Below, in pieces: positions 36,660-49,614 of a stretch of 64,000 bases of DNA; positions within the stretch are counted from its first letter, which is position 1, and every line of letters begins with the position of its first letter. Both the position numbers and the translations under genes were made by a program. This stretch comes from Pyxicephalus adspersus (Eukaryota; Chordata; Amphibia; Anura; Pyxicephalidae). Under the pieces are notes generated by a model. It did not search any database. It was not told the DNA's origin and saw only the letters and a list, made by a program, of their open reading frames with translations. Where the stretch lies: contig NC_092861.1 of assembly GCF_032062135.1 (NCBI RefSeq), forward strand, positions 64,051,696 to 64,115,695. Direction: 5' to 3'.

Positions 36660-37045
36660 ATACATTATGTTGGGCTGGAGGAGGGGGTATCGCTGAGCTA
36701 GAAGGATTATTGCAGGGCTGGGTGGTTATAACTGTCCCCAGAGGGGTTCATGCTAGGCTAGGTAATTAATACGTAGGTGGGATTTACAGGTGGGGTGGGT
36801 TATTGCTGGCCCTAAGTGGGTTATTGCTGGGCTGGGGAAGTTATTGTTGAGCTGAATAAATAACCCTAGGCTGGGAAATTATTGCTGAAACCTTGCTGGC
36901 TATTTTTTTGGTGTGTTTGCTGGCCCACAGCTACAACTCACTTACATGGTATGGCAGGGAATGTATTAATGGTCTACTTACATGGGAAAGTGGAGTGTTT
37001 GCTGGTCCACTTACTTGGTATGACAGGGCATGGTCTGCTTACATT
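36660..37045. repeat. Degenerate 'gttattgctgggctgg' repeats
   Basis: Variants of 'ggttattgctgggctggg' recur about every 20-30 bases to about 36905. They are followed by two loosely repeated 'cacttacatggtatggcagg'-type segments to 37045. It is minisatellite-like and non-coding. Confidence 0.6.
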
Positions 37046-40000
37046 GCTATAGAAAAACAGTAACATTTTTCACACCATACCCTTATGGTCATAACAACGG
37101 AGTTGGTATACTAACATTGATTAACATTTTTTGTATTATTAGGTCACAGTTCTTACATTCACCCCATATTTTGTAAGACTTTCCTACATCAATTTTAATG
37201 CGAGTATCTTCTCACTGACTGACTGACATGATTTTAAATCAAAAAACATTTGCAGATTATTTTTTTTTGGCTTTAACAACCATCCTAATTTATTACATTT
37301 ATCAATATTAAATCACTCTTGCAGTAATGTTTCAGTCTGAGACAATGTTATGCAGTACATCTTGCATACTTGATATAATTTATCATTTTTTCATTCCATA
37401 ACTTTTAGAAGTAGAATAAATCTGTTCATATTTTTGATGCTATAACCTCCATTTATTCATTCACAGAACAACAGCAGACAGGTATAGCACAGTTAATTGA
37501 CACCTGTCTGCCCATCTTCATTGTACTCCAGCCTTATTTAAGCATGTGATCGTCTATAAAAAGTACACCACTATTTATTTGAACAGGCATTATTGTTGTA
37601 GCTTTGCGATGGTTGGCTTCAGATAACCTTGAATGGATTTTGAGGACCTTGGAATGGCCATGAGCCAACAGGTACTTGCAGTCAGTTCAAAAACTTTCCA
37701 GAAAACAAAAAATAACCTGGACAAGATGGAGGAGAAAGACTGCTGCAGAACTGTTCTAAAAAGTGGTTGCCTATCACAAGGATCCGGGAGCTTTTCTATG
37801 TATGCTGCAAGTATGCAAACCCCATCCCTCACACACCCATACATACTGACAGAGCAATTTAAGAAGTTTACAGACATGGGGTGCTTTAAACAAAAGCCCA
37901 GCTAAACAAATGTTTTCACATGTATGCCAATAAATATAAAGAAAGAAAACACTCCTTTTCAAGGCTGAATAAATCACACATAGCCCCTATTAAATTCACA
38001 TTTTATGAACCATCCATCATATTGCAGAATTGTATTGTGGTTTGTGGCCACTACACACATAAGCCAATTATCACTCCTATAATCTGTTAGCAATGGCACT
38101 GAAATGTTCATTGGTGCCTCTAGCATAAACTTCTTAGTGGTGTTTGCAAACAATTTGATTAATCACAAAGTAATTCTTCACTGGTTTGTGTTCAATTAGA
38201 CAAGACATGAAGAAGGACTGCAGTTGGGACAGTGTGTCTAGACTTAGATAATGACTGATATTTAGAAAATGTTGGACTTTTAATGTTGTTGTACATACAT
38301 TGTTTATACTTATTATTATTTTATACATTTAACAAACACATCATTGCTTTAGTTCACCAAATCCAAAGTAAAGAATAAGTGAACATTTAATACTTTATTA
38401 AATGAAACTGCAATGTCTTATCTTTTTCCTGCTGCCACAATATCCTGCAGCATTAATATCCTTTAGGGAAAATCTTCTCTGTCTTGGCTTCCCATGTGCT
38501 GTATATTCTTATAGACATCTATGGGATTATCTCTGTAGATTTGAGGTGCTCAGGAGAAGTGTATGGGCATCTATGCACAGGCATAGAAAACAAAGAGAAG
38601 ATTTTCATGAAAGGTTGCAAACTTTATGAGAGGACACAGCTGCAGTGTGGTAACAAGTATGCATCTATGGAAGTTAAGTTATAAGGCTAGAATACTTAAT
38701 GTTTGGTAGAGCAAAAAGAATACAGTATGTACACTATGTTTGAAGATGTACCTAAAGTGAAAATACTGTATGATATACAATTAAAACCTGTGTTTAAACT
38801 TTTTTTCCTGCTTACCTATGTTCCCAAGGTATTTTCTTCTGAGTAAGAAAAACAATTCCCCCTACTTCACATTTCAGTGGTGCAACTTTATTACATGGCT
38901 ACATGATATCGTGTTCAGAGAGATAGTTGTAGACGTGAAAACTATTCTGTTCTTGCTGTCATTTCATTTGTATGGCCAATGAGATTTACAGGTACTTATT
39001 TTAACCAGGATTCGATTCCTAGAAGTATTTCTAGTGTTGCAAAGAGAAATGTTAACTATATGTCTAACTAAGGTGTCAAATTATTACCACAACAAAAATT
39101 AATGGGAAAAGTGGCAACACTTGGTAAAGGAGGACATCTCTGTTACCCTAAAGTAATTTTTAAGCACTATTTAAGTTAGGCTTCTTTCTCCATGCTAAGC
39201 AGCAAAGTGTATATGTGGGGAAATCCACCAAGATAACACAATTCACCTAGCGCAAAGTAAAAAGTGCAAAAAAATTAATAGTAATGCTATAGTAGTCATA
39301 AACAAATTGACTATAGTTTGATTGATGTTAAATTCCATCATTTATTAAAGATCAACTGGTCATACTACCACACATCCAAATTTGATGCACGGTCCAAATA
39401 GACAAAATGCACTAGAGACATTTGTATGTTTATATGCTGCAAAGTTCAGTTTAGCATAAACTGATTGTAGGAGGACACTTGTACAATCAATAGAAATTCT
39501 AAACTGCATATCAGTCATTTTTTTGGGTCAGTCTAATTCAGAGATGATTCATGAAAATGATTGAATAAACTGGAAAGTCGTCTTATGTTTGGCCAGCTAG
39601 ATTGGCAGATCACTAAATTGGTAAATACAGCATTTACTTTACCTTTCACGTTATGGCTAAAGCTGTCTTGTATAGTCAAAAGTACAATCCAATCCAAAGT
39701 TTATCCTAAAAATCAGAAAACACTGTTCACATGATAACTTTGCTTTATACCTGTTCCATCAAGTATATTTTGACAATGCAAATGACAGTAGCGGCATGCA
39801 AAGTTCAGTAAGCCATGATATTAGGAATAAATCAGGCCGCAATAAACTAAAACTTTGTTAGTTATATCGTTGTCACAAGTGGTCTCTGAATATGCAACAC
39901 TGAAGCTGCTGCCTTACCAGTCCTATAGTTCATAGCACTACATGTATCACATTTTTTATTGTTGGTATGTCCTATTAAGTTTAGGAAATGCAAAGTGTAA

Positions 40001-40241
40001 ATAAAAAGATCCTGATTCCACACTATGACAAAATATATAAAAATACAATGCCCTATCCTGATATAATTTAGATGAGACTTGTTACACAGCAAGAGTGACT
40101 ATTGACAGGGAAATAGTTAATGTGATGTGGGCTGGAGCTGTTCTATGAGAACAAGTGCTGAAATCCTATCTCCTCTTTATTTGTTCAAAATCATTAGACA
40201 CATACACTTCACCAGTGACACTGCCTGCACTCTGGACTGCA
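37046..40241. other. Intergenic region upstream of GFRAL, nothing firm
   Basis: AT-rich sequence. Open frames at 37590-37905 overlap on opposite strands and resemble no known family, so they are not called. The last 100-150 bases presumably contain the GFRAL 5' UTR and promoter, but no TATA box or other clear promoter element was identified. Confidence 0.45.
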
Positions 40242-40263
40242 ATGAAGCACATCTGCTGCACAG
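40242..40263 (+). CDS. GFRAL: GFRAL coding exon 1, start of signal peptide
   Basis: 22 nt from ATG (MKHICCT plus one base) to donor 'acag|gtaacc'. It joins exon 2 in phase 1 to give MKHICCTAFWVILLNLSVLQ followed by AS, a good signal peptide with cleavage expected after Ala-Ser. The exon is too short to identify by homology. I chose it because the start, the donor and the frame all fit, and because the join supplies the missing signal peptide. Confidence 0.7.
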
Positions 40264-41422
40264 GTAACCCGTCTTATCTATATATGTATGTGTGTGTCTT
40301 TTTTCATCTACTCTGATGTGATGAAGTTTTGTGAAGCTATCTTACTTCTCAGTTAAATCATTACAATAAATATTTCATATAGTTATGATTTCTTTTTAAA
40401 CTGTGTGGGATAAATGTCTGAAGTATGTAGGTACAGGTTCTCTTTGCACTTCATAGTATCTAGTATTGTTCCTGATAAAGCAATTATGAACAAACATATT
40501 TAGAACATCTCACAATGCTATTTTAAGCTATGTAAATAAAGTTCAGCTTAATATAAAAAAAGATAAGCCCTGTAAACTGACCCTTAAAGTAACAGTAAAT
40601 GTTTTCAAATATATTTTTTTAAAAAACAGCAAACGATAAAATCATGTAATCAGTGGCAGCTATTTCTCATCAAAATGTTTTCTAGATATGAATACATTTA
40701 TTATGCACTAAACTGATAATTTTAACCTTCCATAAAATGTTAATGTTTACAAACCAGTCATTCTATATAAATAATTATATTTATTTTCAAACTAAATGTT
40801 TCATTTCTGTTAATAAAAATTAGTAAATCCATATCGTCCTTTTTCATATTTTCTTGAATTTTCCTATGTTTTACAATTTGGTATTTTAATAATTTTTTTT
40901 TAAATTGAATCACACAAATAAAAAAATAGTATAAATGTTATATTGTGGTATATACAATATAGAGCTATAATCTTTTAATATTAAAATGGGACTTTAGGGG
41001 CCAACAGATTCAAGATCCACAATTATCCAATTGGCCCCTAATGTCCCATTGTAAAATGAAATCATACAGATTTTTTATGTTTATTGTTTATTAATAGGGA
41101 TGTGGCCTTGATATATGAAATAGGCCTGATTATATATTACTAGTATTACATTATAAATCTGTAAAACCTTAAGAAGATTTATTTTATTAACGTTTTAATG
41201 TGCCCCTATTTTTTAATATAGTATAAGGGGCAATGGCTACTTTCCAAAAAAAAAGGAGCATGGGATCGGTAGTAATGGGGGGGGGGGGGGGGGATTACAT
41301 GCAGCTTTAAAACTTATTTATAAAAAAGTAATTTTTTATTTCAGTATTTTGTGATATTGTTTTTTAATTTTACAGACTACTTAAATGTAAAATATTTTAA
41401 TTTTTGTGTGTCTGTTTTTCAG
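40264..41422. other. GFRAL: GFRAL intron 1
   Basis: A 1.16-kb AT-rich intron, GTAACC to TTTCAG. It holds an 18-of-19-bp hairpin (40986-41049) and a run of 18 G (about 41277-41294). Nothing else is recognised. Confidence 0.7.
40986..41049. repeat. Short perfect-type hairpin, 19-bp stem
   Basis: 'atgggactttaggggccaa' (40986-41004) pairs with 'ttggcccctaatgtcccat' (41031-41049) with one mismatch, around a 26-nt loop. It could be a tiny MITE, a miRNA-like hairpin or chance. Confidence 0.8.
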
Positions 41423-41557
41423 CTTTCTGGGTAATTCTTTTAAACCTGTCTGTACTTCAAGCTTCACACTGTAATAAATTAAAAGAGAAATGTAGAATTT
41501 CCGAGGATGAATGTGAAGGACTCTGGAATGCAACTAAAAATATATGTGAATTTTCAG
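41423..41557 (+). CDS. GFRAL: GFRAL coding exon 2, first domain N-half
   Basis: 135 nt between 'tttttcag' and 'ttcag|gtaatt', phase 1 on both sides. It encodes the rest of the signal peptide and the first half of the first GFR-alpha-type domain. Cysteines sit in HCNKLKEKC, EDECEGLW and NICEFS, with an N-glycosylation site at NAT. GFRAL is the transmembrane receptor for GDF15 in hindbrain neurons and signals through RET. The pattern follows human GFRAL, with modest identity, as is usual for this fast-evolving gene. Confidence 0.88.
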
Positions 41558-41821
41558 GTAATTTATCAGCCTAAACATATACCCTTTACTACTCTTAGAC
41601 AGCTTTTAAAGGTGTATTTTAATACTGAAAATCTTAGATTATCTGGTTTAGAACTATTAATTGCCTTGCTATGTTTTCCTATTTTTTTAACTTAGGGTGA
41701 ATCTAAACCCACCCTAAGTCCTTGTGGGCAACCATTTTGCTGTATTTACATCTCCTTGGTAATCTTTAATGGCAATATAAATCCAAGGATGCTATTATTT
41801 ATAAAAATCAATGTCAACTAA

Positions 41822-42213
41822 AAGGATGACCTTTACCATACTGTTGGTCCATTGTAATGGATATGTTCACTGTCCAATAGCGGTCCAAGCCTTGACTACC
41901 TAGTAGCAGTCACTGTTTGCATATTGCAGTGCCCTGGGGTACATATGAAGTTGTAGAAGATTACTTTTTAGATATAGTCCCTTCTAATGACTGCTCACAG
42001 TATTTGTGGGAAAAGTAAAAGGATGGCATTTGGCCCGGGCCCTCCATGGTTTACTGTTGGTCCACCGGTGTGATTGACAGGTTCACTGACCAATAGGGGT
42101 CCAAACACAATGGAGTCTAAGGATTAACTACCTAGCTGCAGTAATTATTAGGACATTAAGGTCACTGAGTAGATTACATCTAATGACAGCTTACAGTTTT
42201 TGTAGGAAATGTA
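41822..42213. repeat. 197-bp imperfect tandem duplication
   Basis: The unit at 41822 ('aaggatgacctttaccatac', 'tgttggtccattgtaatgga', 'gttcactgtccaatagcggt') repeats at about 42019 ('aaggatggcatt', 'tgttggtccaccggtgtgat', 'gttcactgaccaataggggt'). Both units then carry 'gactacctag' or 'aactacctag', a late 'ttctaatgactgctcacag' or 'catctaatgacagcttacag', and 'aaaagtaa' or 'aaatgtaa'. The copies are clearly homologous but old. Confidence 0.75.
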
Positions 42214-43282
42214 AAGTACACATTCACTTAAAAAAGTGTCAAATCCAAAATCTTTTTTTTTTTCTAGCTGTGCATAGAGTTTGGAAAGGTTGGATCTCTT
42301 TTCCCTGATAAGTAGGGTCCTTTATGTCCTGCTGGTATCAAATGCAATACTTTTAATGGACAGGAGTGAGAGAAAAATAACTAACAGGTGTTCTAGTGTT
42401 TCCTTTTTCTAGTTAGGAAAAACATTTTGTGATGTTTTTAATATATATGTATAACATCCAATCAATGAATCAATAATTTACAAAACTCCATTGTATTTGC
42501 AAAGACAAAATGCTAAACATTCAGGTTGACACTTAAAAACATGACTAATGTTGAATAAGCTTTATTAAGTTGGTTGTCTACTTTTCGAGGTGTCATCATT
42601 TTTTAGTATTGGCTTGTGCATCACCAGCTATGTGTATATCTTCAGATTTAGGTTGTGTTAGGTAGCTTTAATACTAATAGTTGATTGTATCCTGGAAATG
42701 TGACTTGTATTACTAGACCAGTTTTAGTTTACATGAAAGTAATCTTCTAAAAAAATATTTTAGGTGTGACTGTGCCCTCCTCCTAGAGGAGTGCATACAA
42801 CCACTATTACCTCCAGCTGAACCACTATTTCTTGTTCTAAACAACCCCATCAAGGAATGAATGACCAACATCAAAGGTTTGTGCTGGCGAGTCACTGATG
42901 CCTGGAAAGGTTGCAAAAATTCCTTTCTCTGTTTTTTTACTTTACAAAAATATTGCTGCAAACATACATTTGTACACTAGCTTGGGATTGTATAATGTAA
43001 AGAATTTGCCCCTACCAATTTATAAAATACTTGTGTTTCTGAATCTGCATACTCTTGCCACTTAGAACCAGTAAAAAATGGATTCTCAAAAACACATTTG
43101 TATATTAAGGGGTCTACTTAAAAAAAATAATAACCTAAGATTTACTAATCTTTTACCTAACATTTACATGCTTCACATTACATTCAATTAGAAATAATAA
43201 TTAATCATGAGTAAAATTTGGTTCAATTATTCCAGCAATAAAAATGTGTAAATTTGAGGGAGAAATTAGGGAAAACAGATGT

Positions 43283-43577
43283 CTAAAGCTGACGTCATAT
43301 TCTCAGCCGATATGAGCTGTCGGGCTCGTTTTGGATGAGAATATGACATGTGTACAGAAGTCGTTCATGGATCCTTCCTGGTGAATCTATGAAGGACAGA
43401 AGATAAATGACTGCAGTGGAAGTGAAGGAAGCTGCTTGCTCGTTCTCCCCTCTCCAAAGAACAGAATGGCGCTGTATCTATAGCTCTTGTTCATTCATCT
43501 TTCAGTTGATTGTCACTGGAAACGATCGTTAAAGATCGTTTCCAATGACAATATTCGAGTGTGTGTACATAGTCTAA
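43283..43577. mobile_element. MITE of 'ggctacgtacac' family, copy 2
   Basis: The right end 'cgagtgtgtgtacatagtct' and the internal 'cactggaaacgatcgttaaa' and 'tggatccttcctggtgaatc' match the element at 55098-55430. The left terminus is degraded. Confidence 0.65.
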
Positions 43578-43799
43578 GTGATTACTATTTTATTAATGAT
43601 GTTTTTTGTTTTACAAATAAGAGTTTGATACATAATGTAGTATTCCTAGAGCACTGCACATTAACTAAAGAAGCAGTACAGCAGACATAATCTGTTTTAA
43701 GACATATGAAGATATATGATAGGGTAAAAGTTGTTGGTTCTTCTAACTCCATTTTTGTAAGTGTCAGGTTAAGCTCCTATAAGTTCTAAAAACAACTTA

Positions 43800-44115
43800 T
43801 TTAAACATATTTAAAGGGAGAGTATGGGCAGATTCAGACGTGCACTGGAATTAGGTGATCCCATTTAGGTCCTGGTGGCTAACACCTTGGTAGCTCCATG
43901 GGTGCTTGCACTGAGTGTTGGCAGGCAGCAGTGAGTGGTACTGTACTGCTTACTTCTGCCCCTATTCATTCTCTATCGGTCTGCCATGGGTAGAACATAC
44001 TTGTAGCATCTACCCCAAGGCAGTGGTTCACTAGCATAAGGAAGCAGTAACTGCATCACAACCTCACTGCCATGCAGAACATACCATGTGGAAAACATTT
44101 AGAAGAAGCTTAAAG
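43800..44115. repeat. GC-richer block, probable MITE, unclassified
   Basis: From 'gggcagattcagacgtgcac' to 'aagcttaaagcttcacctgc'. It is compositionally unlike its surroundings and resembles non-autonomous DNA elements with internal 'ggcagcagtgagtgg'-type motifs. No inverted ends were verified. Confidence 0.3.
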
Positions 44116-45060
44116 CTTCACCTGCTGGCTGAAAAGTACAGACTACTAATAGCAATGATTCACACGTACTTTTTTCTCATATTTAACCAATGCCAACTTT
44201 CTAGTAGTATTCGAGCCTAGGCTTATTGCATACATTAATGTTAAAGTTATTAACAATGATGATATTCTTTCTGGAAGTAGGATATCTTGTATCTTGTAAA
44301 TCTCTGATAATTGTTATTTTTAAATTGATACTTAATTTAACTTAATAACTTAAATATTTAGCTTTTTATAATACTTTGGGTGCCTTAAAAATCCCACCTT
44401 TGCCTTTTTCTAAACCTCTTTCTGGTTATAAACATTTCTAAACTCAGTTTTAGATGTGGCACCCCACTTTTGGTAGTGTGACACCTTGAGGCTTTTCTAC
44501 AATTTTTTCTGAAGATATTACATTACATCTACAAATGTATCCTAAATAGAGAACTCATAAACATTTATGATCCTTCACCCTGTGACTATGTTAATGTTTA
44601 CTAATGGCTTGTAAAGTCATGTTCAAAGATCAGGTCTGAGACATGGTTATGCCAGATACATTCATATACTATAGACATTTATGTAGCTGTGATTTGTATA
44701 ATGTATAGTCTATTAGTAAATTCATACAGGAAAATAGATACTAGAGACAACAGAGTTTACAACATGGTTATTAATAGGCAGAAATTCAAAACTGTGGCCT
44801 AGCGTAATATTTACTATGATCTAGTGCAATCATAAATATTAATTAACCTATAGATGAATTCCAGGCTGATATAAAAGGCATACATTCACACAGCTCTGTA
44901 TTTAATATTCAGTTAATCAGGGTAAGTGCCTAAATTTGGCCTAATATCAGCCACTTTCAATTTTGGAGCAAGAGCTGAGCCAAGAAATAGAGAAGGTAAG
45001 GGAGCACAAGAAGGGTTTTTTATTTGCTATTTTAAGTATTTCTAAATGAAAAGATAATTA

Positions 45061-45236
45061 AAGAAGAACTCAAAATGGCAAAAAAAAAAAAATACACTTA
45101 CCTCTAGGGCAGTCTGATCGCTCTGGGGGTGTCTTGCATCGAGAATTATGGGGCTCTGCAGGGTGTTGCACTTAAAAAAAATGTTGTCTACCCTTTTATG
45201 TAAAGTGAAAATTGTGAGTTTAGGTAAGCTTTAATT
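45061..45236. mobile_element. 'ttaaagnagaact' MITE, short copy
   Basis: It starts 'attaaagaagaactcaaaat' and ends 'gagtttaggtaagctttaat'. The internal 'aatgttgtctacccttttat' plus 'gtaaagtgaaaa' matches 'gggttgtctacccttgcatt' near 58620, so it belongs to the same family as 58365-58677. Confidence 0.65.
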
Positions 45237-45299
45237 AAAATTTTTTTTAGTTTTTCCCCCATGATTTTGGTAGAAATCAAAATATTTTCCCATTTTGAC

Positions 45300-45540
45300 T
45301 AAGACTTTGACAAAAGTACATGGAGAGGGGAGGGGGAAGAACGATGGAGCAGCACCCTGCTACACTTTCTACCCTTCAATTCCATTAAGATCATTCATCT
45401 TTCAAGGATCCGTTCTGGTGGATCCACAAATGACCAGCAATCGTAGTGGAAGTGAAGGGGAATCCCAACAGGCGCTGTACTCACACCAGATACCCGTCTG
45501 ATATCAGTCCCCTGGCTGAACTGACTGACCTCCCATTTCA
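45300..45540. mobile_element. Rearranged fragment of 'ggctacgtacac' family
   Basis: 'ggatccgttctggtggatcc' plus 'acaaatga' matches the same block in the copy at 55098-55430. The preceding 'gatggagcagcaccctgc' is the inverted counterpart of 'gtggggtgctgctccgtc' there. This copy therefore looks internally inverted. Confidence 0.5.
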
Positions 45541-47335
45541 TGATGCCTCCATTGTTCTGAGGCCAATACCACTTGGTAGACCCAGCTGTAAGCGATGTTT
45601 TAATTGTCTATAATGGGTATATTCTAGCCACCATTGTAAGAGGACATTCTTTCCACCGGCTACTAATTAGAGAGCTTTTTACAGGTTGCTTGATGTAGCA
45701 TTGCTGTACAGAGTGAAGGGTCCACGAGCAGTTTGTTCTAACTGCCTCCATTGACTTAAAATAAAACAGCTTTCTACTGATTTATCAAGCATTGTGTAGC
45801 TTTCACAAGCAGTGTTTAAAGTGGTTGTTATTTAAAAAAAAGTAAAAAAAAAAAAAAAAATTAAAAATTCTAGTGGTTACCACATGTTGCGGTTTCAAAA
45901 AACAGGCCCATTTTTGCTGGTATATAGGTATTACAAACAGTAAGTGTTCTGCATTAAGGGCATTTAAAATAATGCCTATACTAAATCTATGTAAACACTA
46001 TTAGGTGTTTTATCTAAGCCATAAATTATTTTTTTTTCAAGCATTCATAATTTCTGTTCATTATTTGTATAAACTGACTTTAACCATTATATAGGGAGTG
46101 CCTTTATTGGTGTTACATATCCCTAGCCTCACTTGTTAATTGGGTACATTTGTATTTACTATAAAGGCTTAATAAAATAAAGTTCTGCATGTTGCAATGT
46201 AAATGTACATTGTGCAGGTAGTCTTTGTTGGTTTTATGCTCCAGCACAAACATCAGTCTTTTTTATCAGTATAAAGTGTTTGCTTTTAATATTTATTCAG
46301 CTGTTTGTCTGTAGGGAATACTATTGATGTTTAGCCCTGATTATTTATTATTCTGATCTTAAAGGTAATAAAATGTGGGTACCTATGAACAATTAAAGAA
46401 AAATAGAATCTGATAAAATAAAGCTTCAGTCAAATAATGACTACAAAATGATTATTATATTTAAAACTTTTTAGGAGTATTTATATTCTTGATCTATACA
46501 GACATACTGTATATTGCTACAGCCTATTACTAGCATTTATATAGTTATTTTGTTTGTCATCAGTTTCTAATCAAATACATAAATGTGCAATAGTGTTGCA
46601 ATAGTAAAACAGATAATGTAGACAAATACAATGTGGGACATTTATCAATTCTGTTACACAGCCAGGCAGTGCTGAACAGAAACAGACAAATTAGAATCAG
46701 ATTTATTATAATAAGTCAGCTCCATTTATAGATTTCTCTCTTTGCTTTAAAGTAGCACTCTAGCACAATTAAACCTACTGCTGACCTTGTGTTAACTGTG
46801 GATATGATTTGAGTGAAAATCTAATTTCTAGTGGTAAATCTGTCCATTTGTTGCAAAATGACCTAATAAATGCCCCATTTTTAATGCAATGTAGTAAAAT
46901 TGATTAGTTTGTTGGTTTAATGAATATATTTCATATATAGTTTTTAAACGTATGGACCATTAGATATAAGATGGCTGAATCCTTCTTGTGATTGTACTGG
47001 ATAATTATGATGGAACAAGCATGCACAATTAGGCTGGGTCTAAACAAACCTGAAAAATGTATTGTATCACAGAAATGATTTAATCTAGGAGTGTGGGCAC
47101 CAGTCTGGACTAGTCCATCCACCAATTACAGTACCCCAATCCAACCACAATGGGCCACAACGGTCATTGTTCATCAGATCATTACCAACATTCTCAACTA
47201 TTGGTGCATACACTTATTTAGATATTGGTGGGTACTATTGTTTTTACAAAAAATGTTTGTTATTGAAGTAGTTGAAGTTGTGGATCAAGCATAAAAAATA
47301 TAAATCCAATTAACAATAAAAATTATTCTAAAAAA

Positions 47336-47337
<2 letters not shown>

Positions 47338-47370
<33 letters not shown>
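47338..47370. repeat. (AT)n microsatellite
   Basis: About 16 uninterrupted AT dinucleotides after an A-run. Confidence 0.92.
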
Positions 47371-47371
<1 letters not shown>

Positions 47372-48256
47372 TCTCCCTTACTATAGCTGTGCATATTTAA
47401 TGGTGGTATTGAAATAAAAAAAAAAAAAGATTGCTTAGACTCAAAAATCAGAAAAAATTGCATTTTTATTTTAGGCACACAGTGGCTCATCTGGAATATA
47501 TTCGGATACCAAAGTTTACATTCTATAGCAAACCAAAATAAATTCCACACATATTCTCTAAAGCCTGAGTGTGAACATTTGTGCACATCAAGAGCAAATT
47601 ATTAAGTCAATGAACATAAATGTTGCTAATCTTTGGAAGCATTTATGTGCAACTGTCACATGTACACAATACCGTTACTGTATACATATACAGTACATAA
47701 ACATTATTATATACAGCATTATATTAATAAGTAAATCCAATAAAAACTTGCATTAATGATAGCTCATGTATTTTGAGGTCATGTCCATTTCAGTTTAGTC
47801 TAGCAACTGTGGTGTGTAATATAAAACCAACAACCTTGCCATCTCTCAACTTGGAAGCATGCCTGCTTTACTCTGCAGTCATTGGGAGACGTAGCATAAT
47901 TTGATTTGACATAGAATGACAAATTTAGTGCAGACGGCTTTACATTTAAAAGACCTGAGAGATTATTCTATTTTGTAATCAAATTGAAAAAAGTATCATT
48001 CTGTATGACTCAACAAAACATACATCTCCAATGCCAACTATACATAAAGCCCTCCTTTATGCTTCCCTTATGTTAGACTGATACTACCCTCCAACACAGC
48101 TCAGTCTTTATCAGGAAAACTGCTAGTTTTGTATCATTATTAAAGAAAGCAGAGAAAAGGAGCCTGGATACCAAAATGTTTTATGTTTTATTGTGTGTAT
48201 GTTTTTTGTAACTTGCTTATTAAATTGCTTAAAGCTGTTACATTCTTTTATTATAG

Positions 48257-48409
48257 GCACCAGTTGTCAACTTAGAAATGTAATGAACTGCAAATCAACA
48301 ATATCTTATTTCACTGAGAAATATCCAGAGTTTAAAGTGTGTACCTGCTCAGAAGATATTTACTGCAGCATCAAAAAATTACTGGGGATGGAATGTATTC
48401 CAGAACAAG
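48257..48409 (+). CDS. GFRAL: GFRAL coding exon 3, first domain C-half
   Basis: 153 nt between 'attatag' and 'acaag|gtaata', phase 1 on both sides. It encodes TSCQLRNVMNCKSTISY, then EFKVCTCSEDIYCSIKKLLG and MECIPEQ. With exon 2 this completes a ten-cysteine GFR-alpha-type domain (residues about 24-103). The block CxCxxDxYCxxxKLLGxxC matches the same region of human GFRAL well and is the best anchor for the gene's identity in the N-terminal part. Confidence 0.93.
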
Positions 48410-49614
48410 GTAATAACTGTTCTATGATTAGTTATGGTATTTAAAATGATTTATTACACTCCAGACTGGTTACTTGCAATTGTTTTCTTGCTACCAGTAA
48501 CCTCTGCTGGCAAAGCGGAAAAGTAACTGGCTGCCATTTCCATGTCCTATGGACTCATCCAGAAATTGTGCTCTTTTAGCATGAAGATAATGACCCACTT
48601 GCACTTGCTTAACATATCACTTAGGTTTGACCTTCTAATGCATTTACTAGGTTACCCAGTGCAAGACCTACCTAACATACAAACAAAACTAATAACACAT
48701 TCAATTATTTGAATATTTTATAGCCCACTTAGGCTGGATAAACATCACTCGATCTGGGCCTTGCAGGATCAAAATGTCTGAAAAATTATTTCAGTAAAGC
48801 ATTTTCTGTTTTTCTTTAGTTAAATACAGCTCTTGTATAGGGGGTAAATACTAGGGAAGATTGGAGCTATTGATTTGTGCTGCTTTCTGGTCTTGTTTTA
48901 CTTTCTTTCCCTCTTTCTCTTCTCCCTCTTTTTTTTTTTAATGTGGACGATAGGAGTTTAACTTCTAAATTATTAATTTTCCCTCTATTCAAAAATTAGA
49001 CCTGACAGATATGATGTTTTTTTTTTTTTTACCAGTTTGGTGAATTGAAGCTGTAACTTTTATGAAGTTTGTTTTATGATACTGGCTTTATCACACACTT
49101 GTTTGTATGTTTTTTCTTTTAGCATTGTTTGTGTTTTTCTTTTTCTGATAAAACTCTCATTAAAAAATAGGATTCAAAAATAAAACTTTTGCTAAACTAA
49201 CATTATTTAATTACCATATTAATTTATAATATGATATAAATATAATTTAACAAGGATATTCAAATATATAAGACCTTTAAAGAGCAAATTGCTCAATATT
49301 ACTACCACATGGAAGGTTGTTCTGCTAGATAAAGACTGCCATGTAAAAGCACTGCCATGCCCTCTTAGTACATATATTTTCCTTATTACTCACTTTTTTT
49401 GATGATGCAGATAATAAAATTATTGCTATAAGGTAACATAATTCAAATAATGAACAGTCATATCTTCTTTTTTTATTACAATGACAAGGCTTGTTGTAAA
49501 GAATGTATATAGTCTGCCTTACAAAACTTTTACAATTGTTACAGCCATAATGAAAAAGTGAAAAAATGAAGTATAGTTATATAATATTGAAATAATCAAT
49601 TTTTTTGTGTGCAG
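48410..49614. other. GFRAL: GFRAL intron 3
   Basis: A 1.2-kb intron, GTAATA to TGTGCAG. It has T-rich runs and no recognised element. Confidence 0.85.

Larger units (their letters stand above)
41558..48256. other. GFRAL: GFRAL intron 2
   Basis: A 6.7-kb intron with a 197-bp tandem duplication (41822-42213) and 'ggctacgtacac'-family MITE copies (43283-43577, fragment 45300-45540). It also holds a 'ttaaag' MITE (45061-45236), an (AT)n run (47338-47370) and many homopolymers. The 43800-44110 stretch is GC-richer and repeat-like but unclassified. The remainder is not recognisable. Confidence 0.8.

Noticed and set aside
37590..37905. Sense and antisense frames of 90-95 codons
   Set aside because: Mutually overlapping on opposite strands and unlike any known protein. 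No exon signals fit them.
41277..41294. Run of 18 G as a possible G-quadruplex regulator
   Set aside because: A single homopolymer in an AT-rich intron, most simply a slippage tract or assembly uncertainty.
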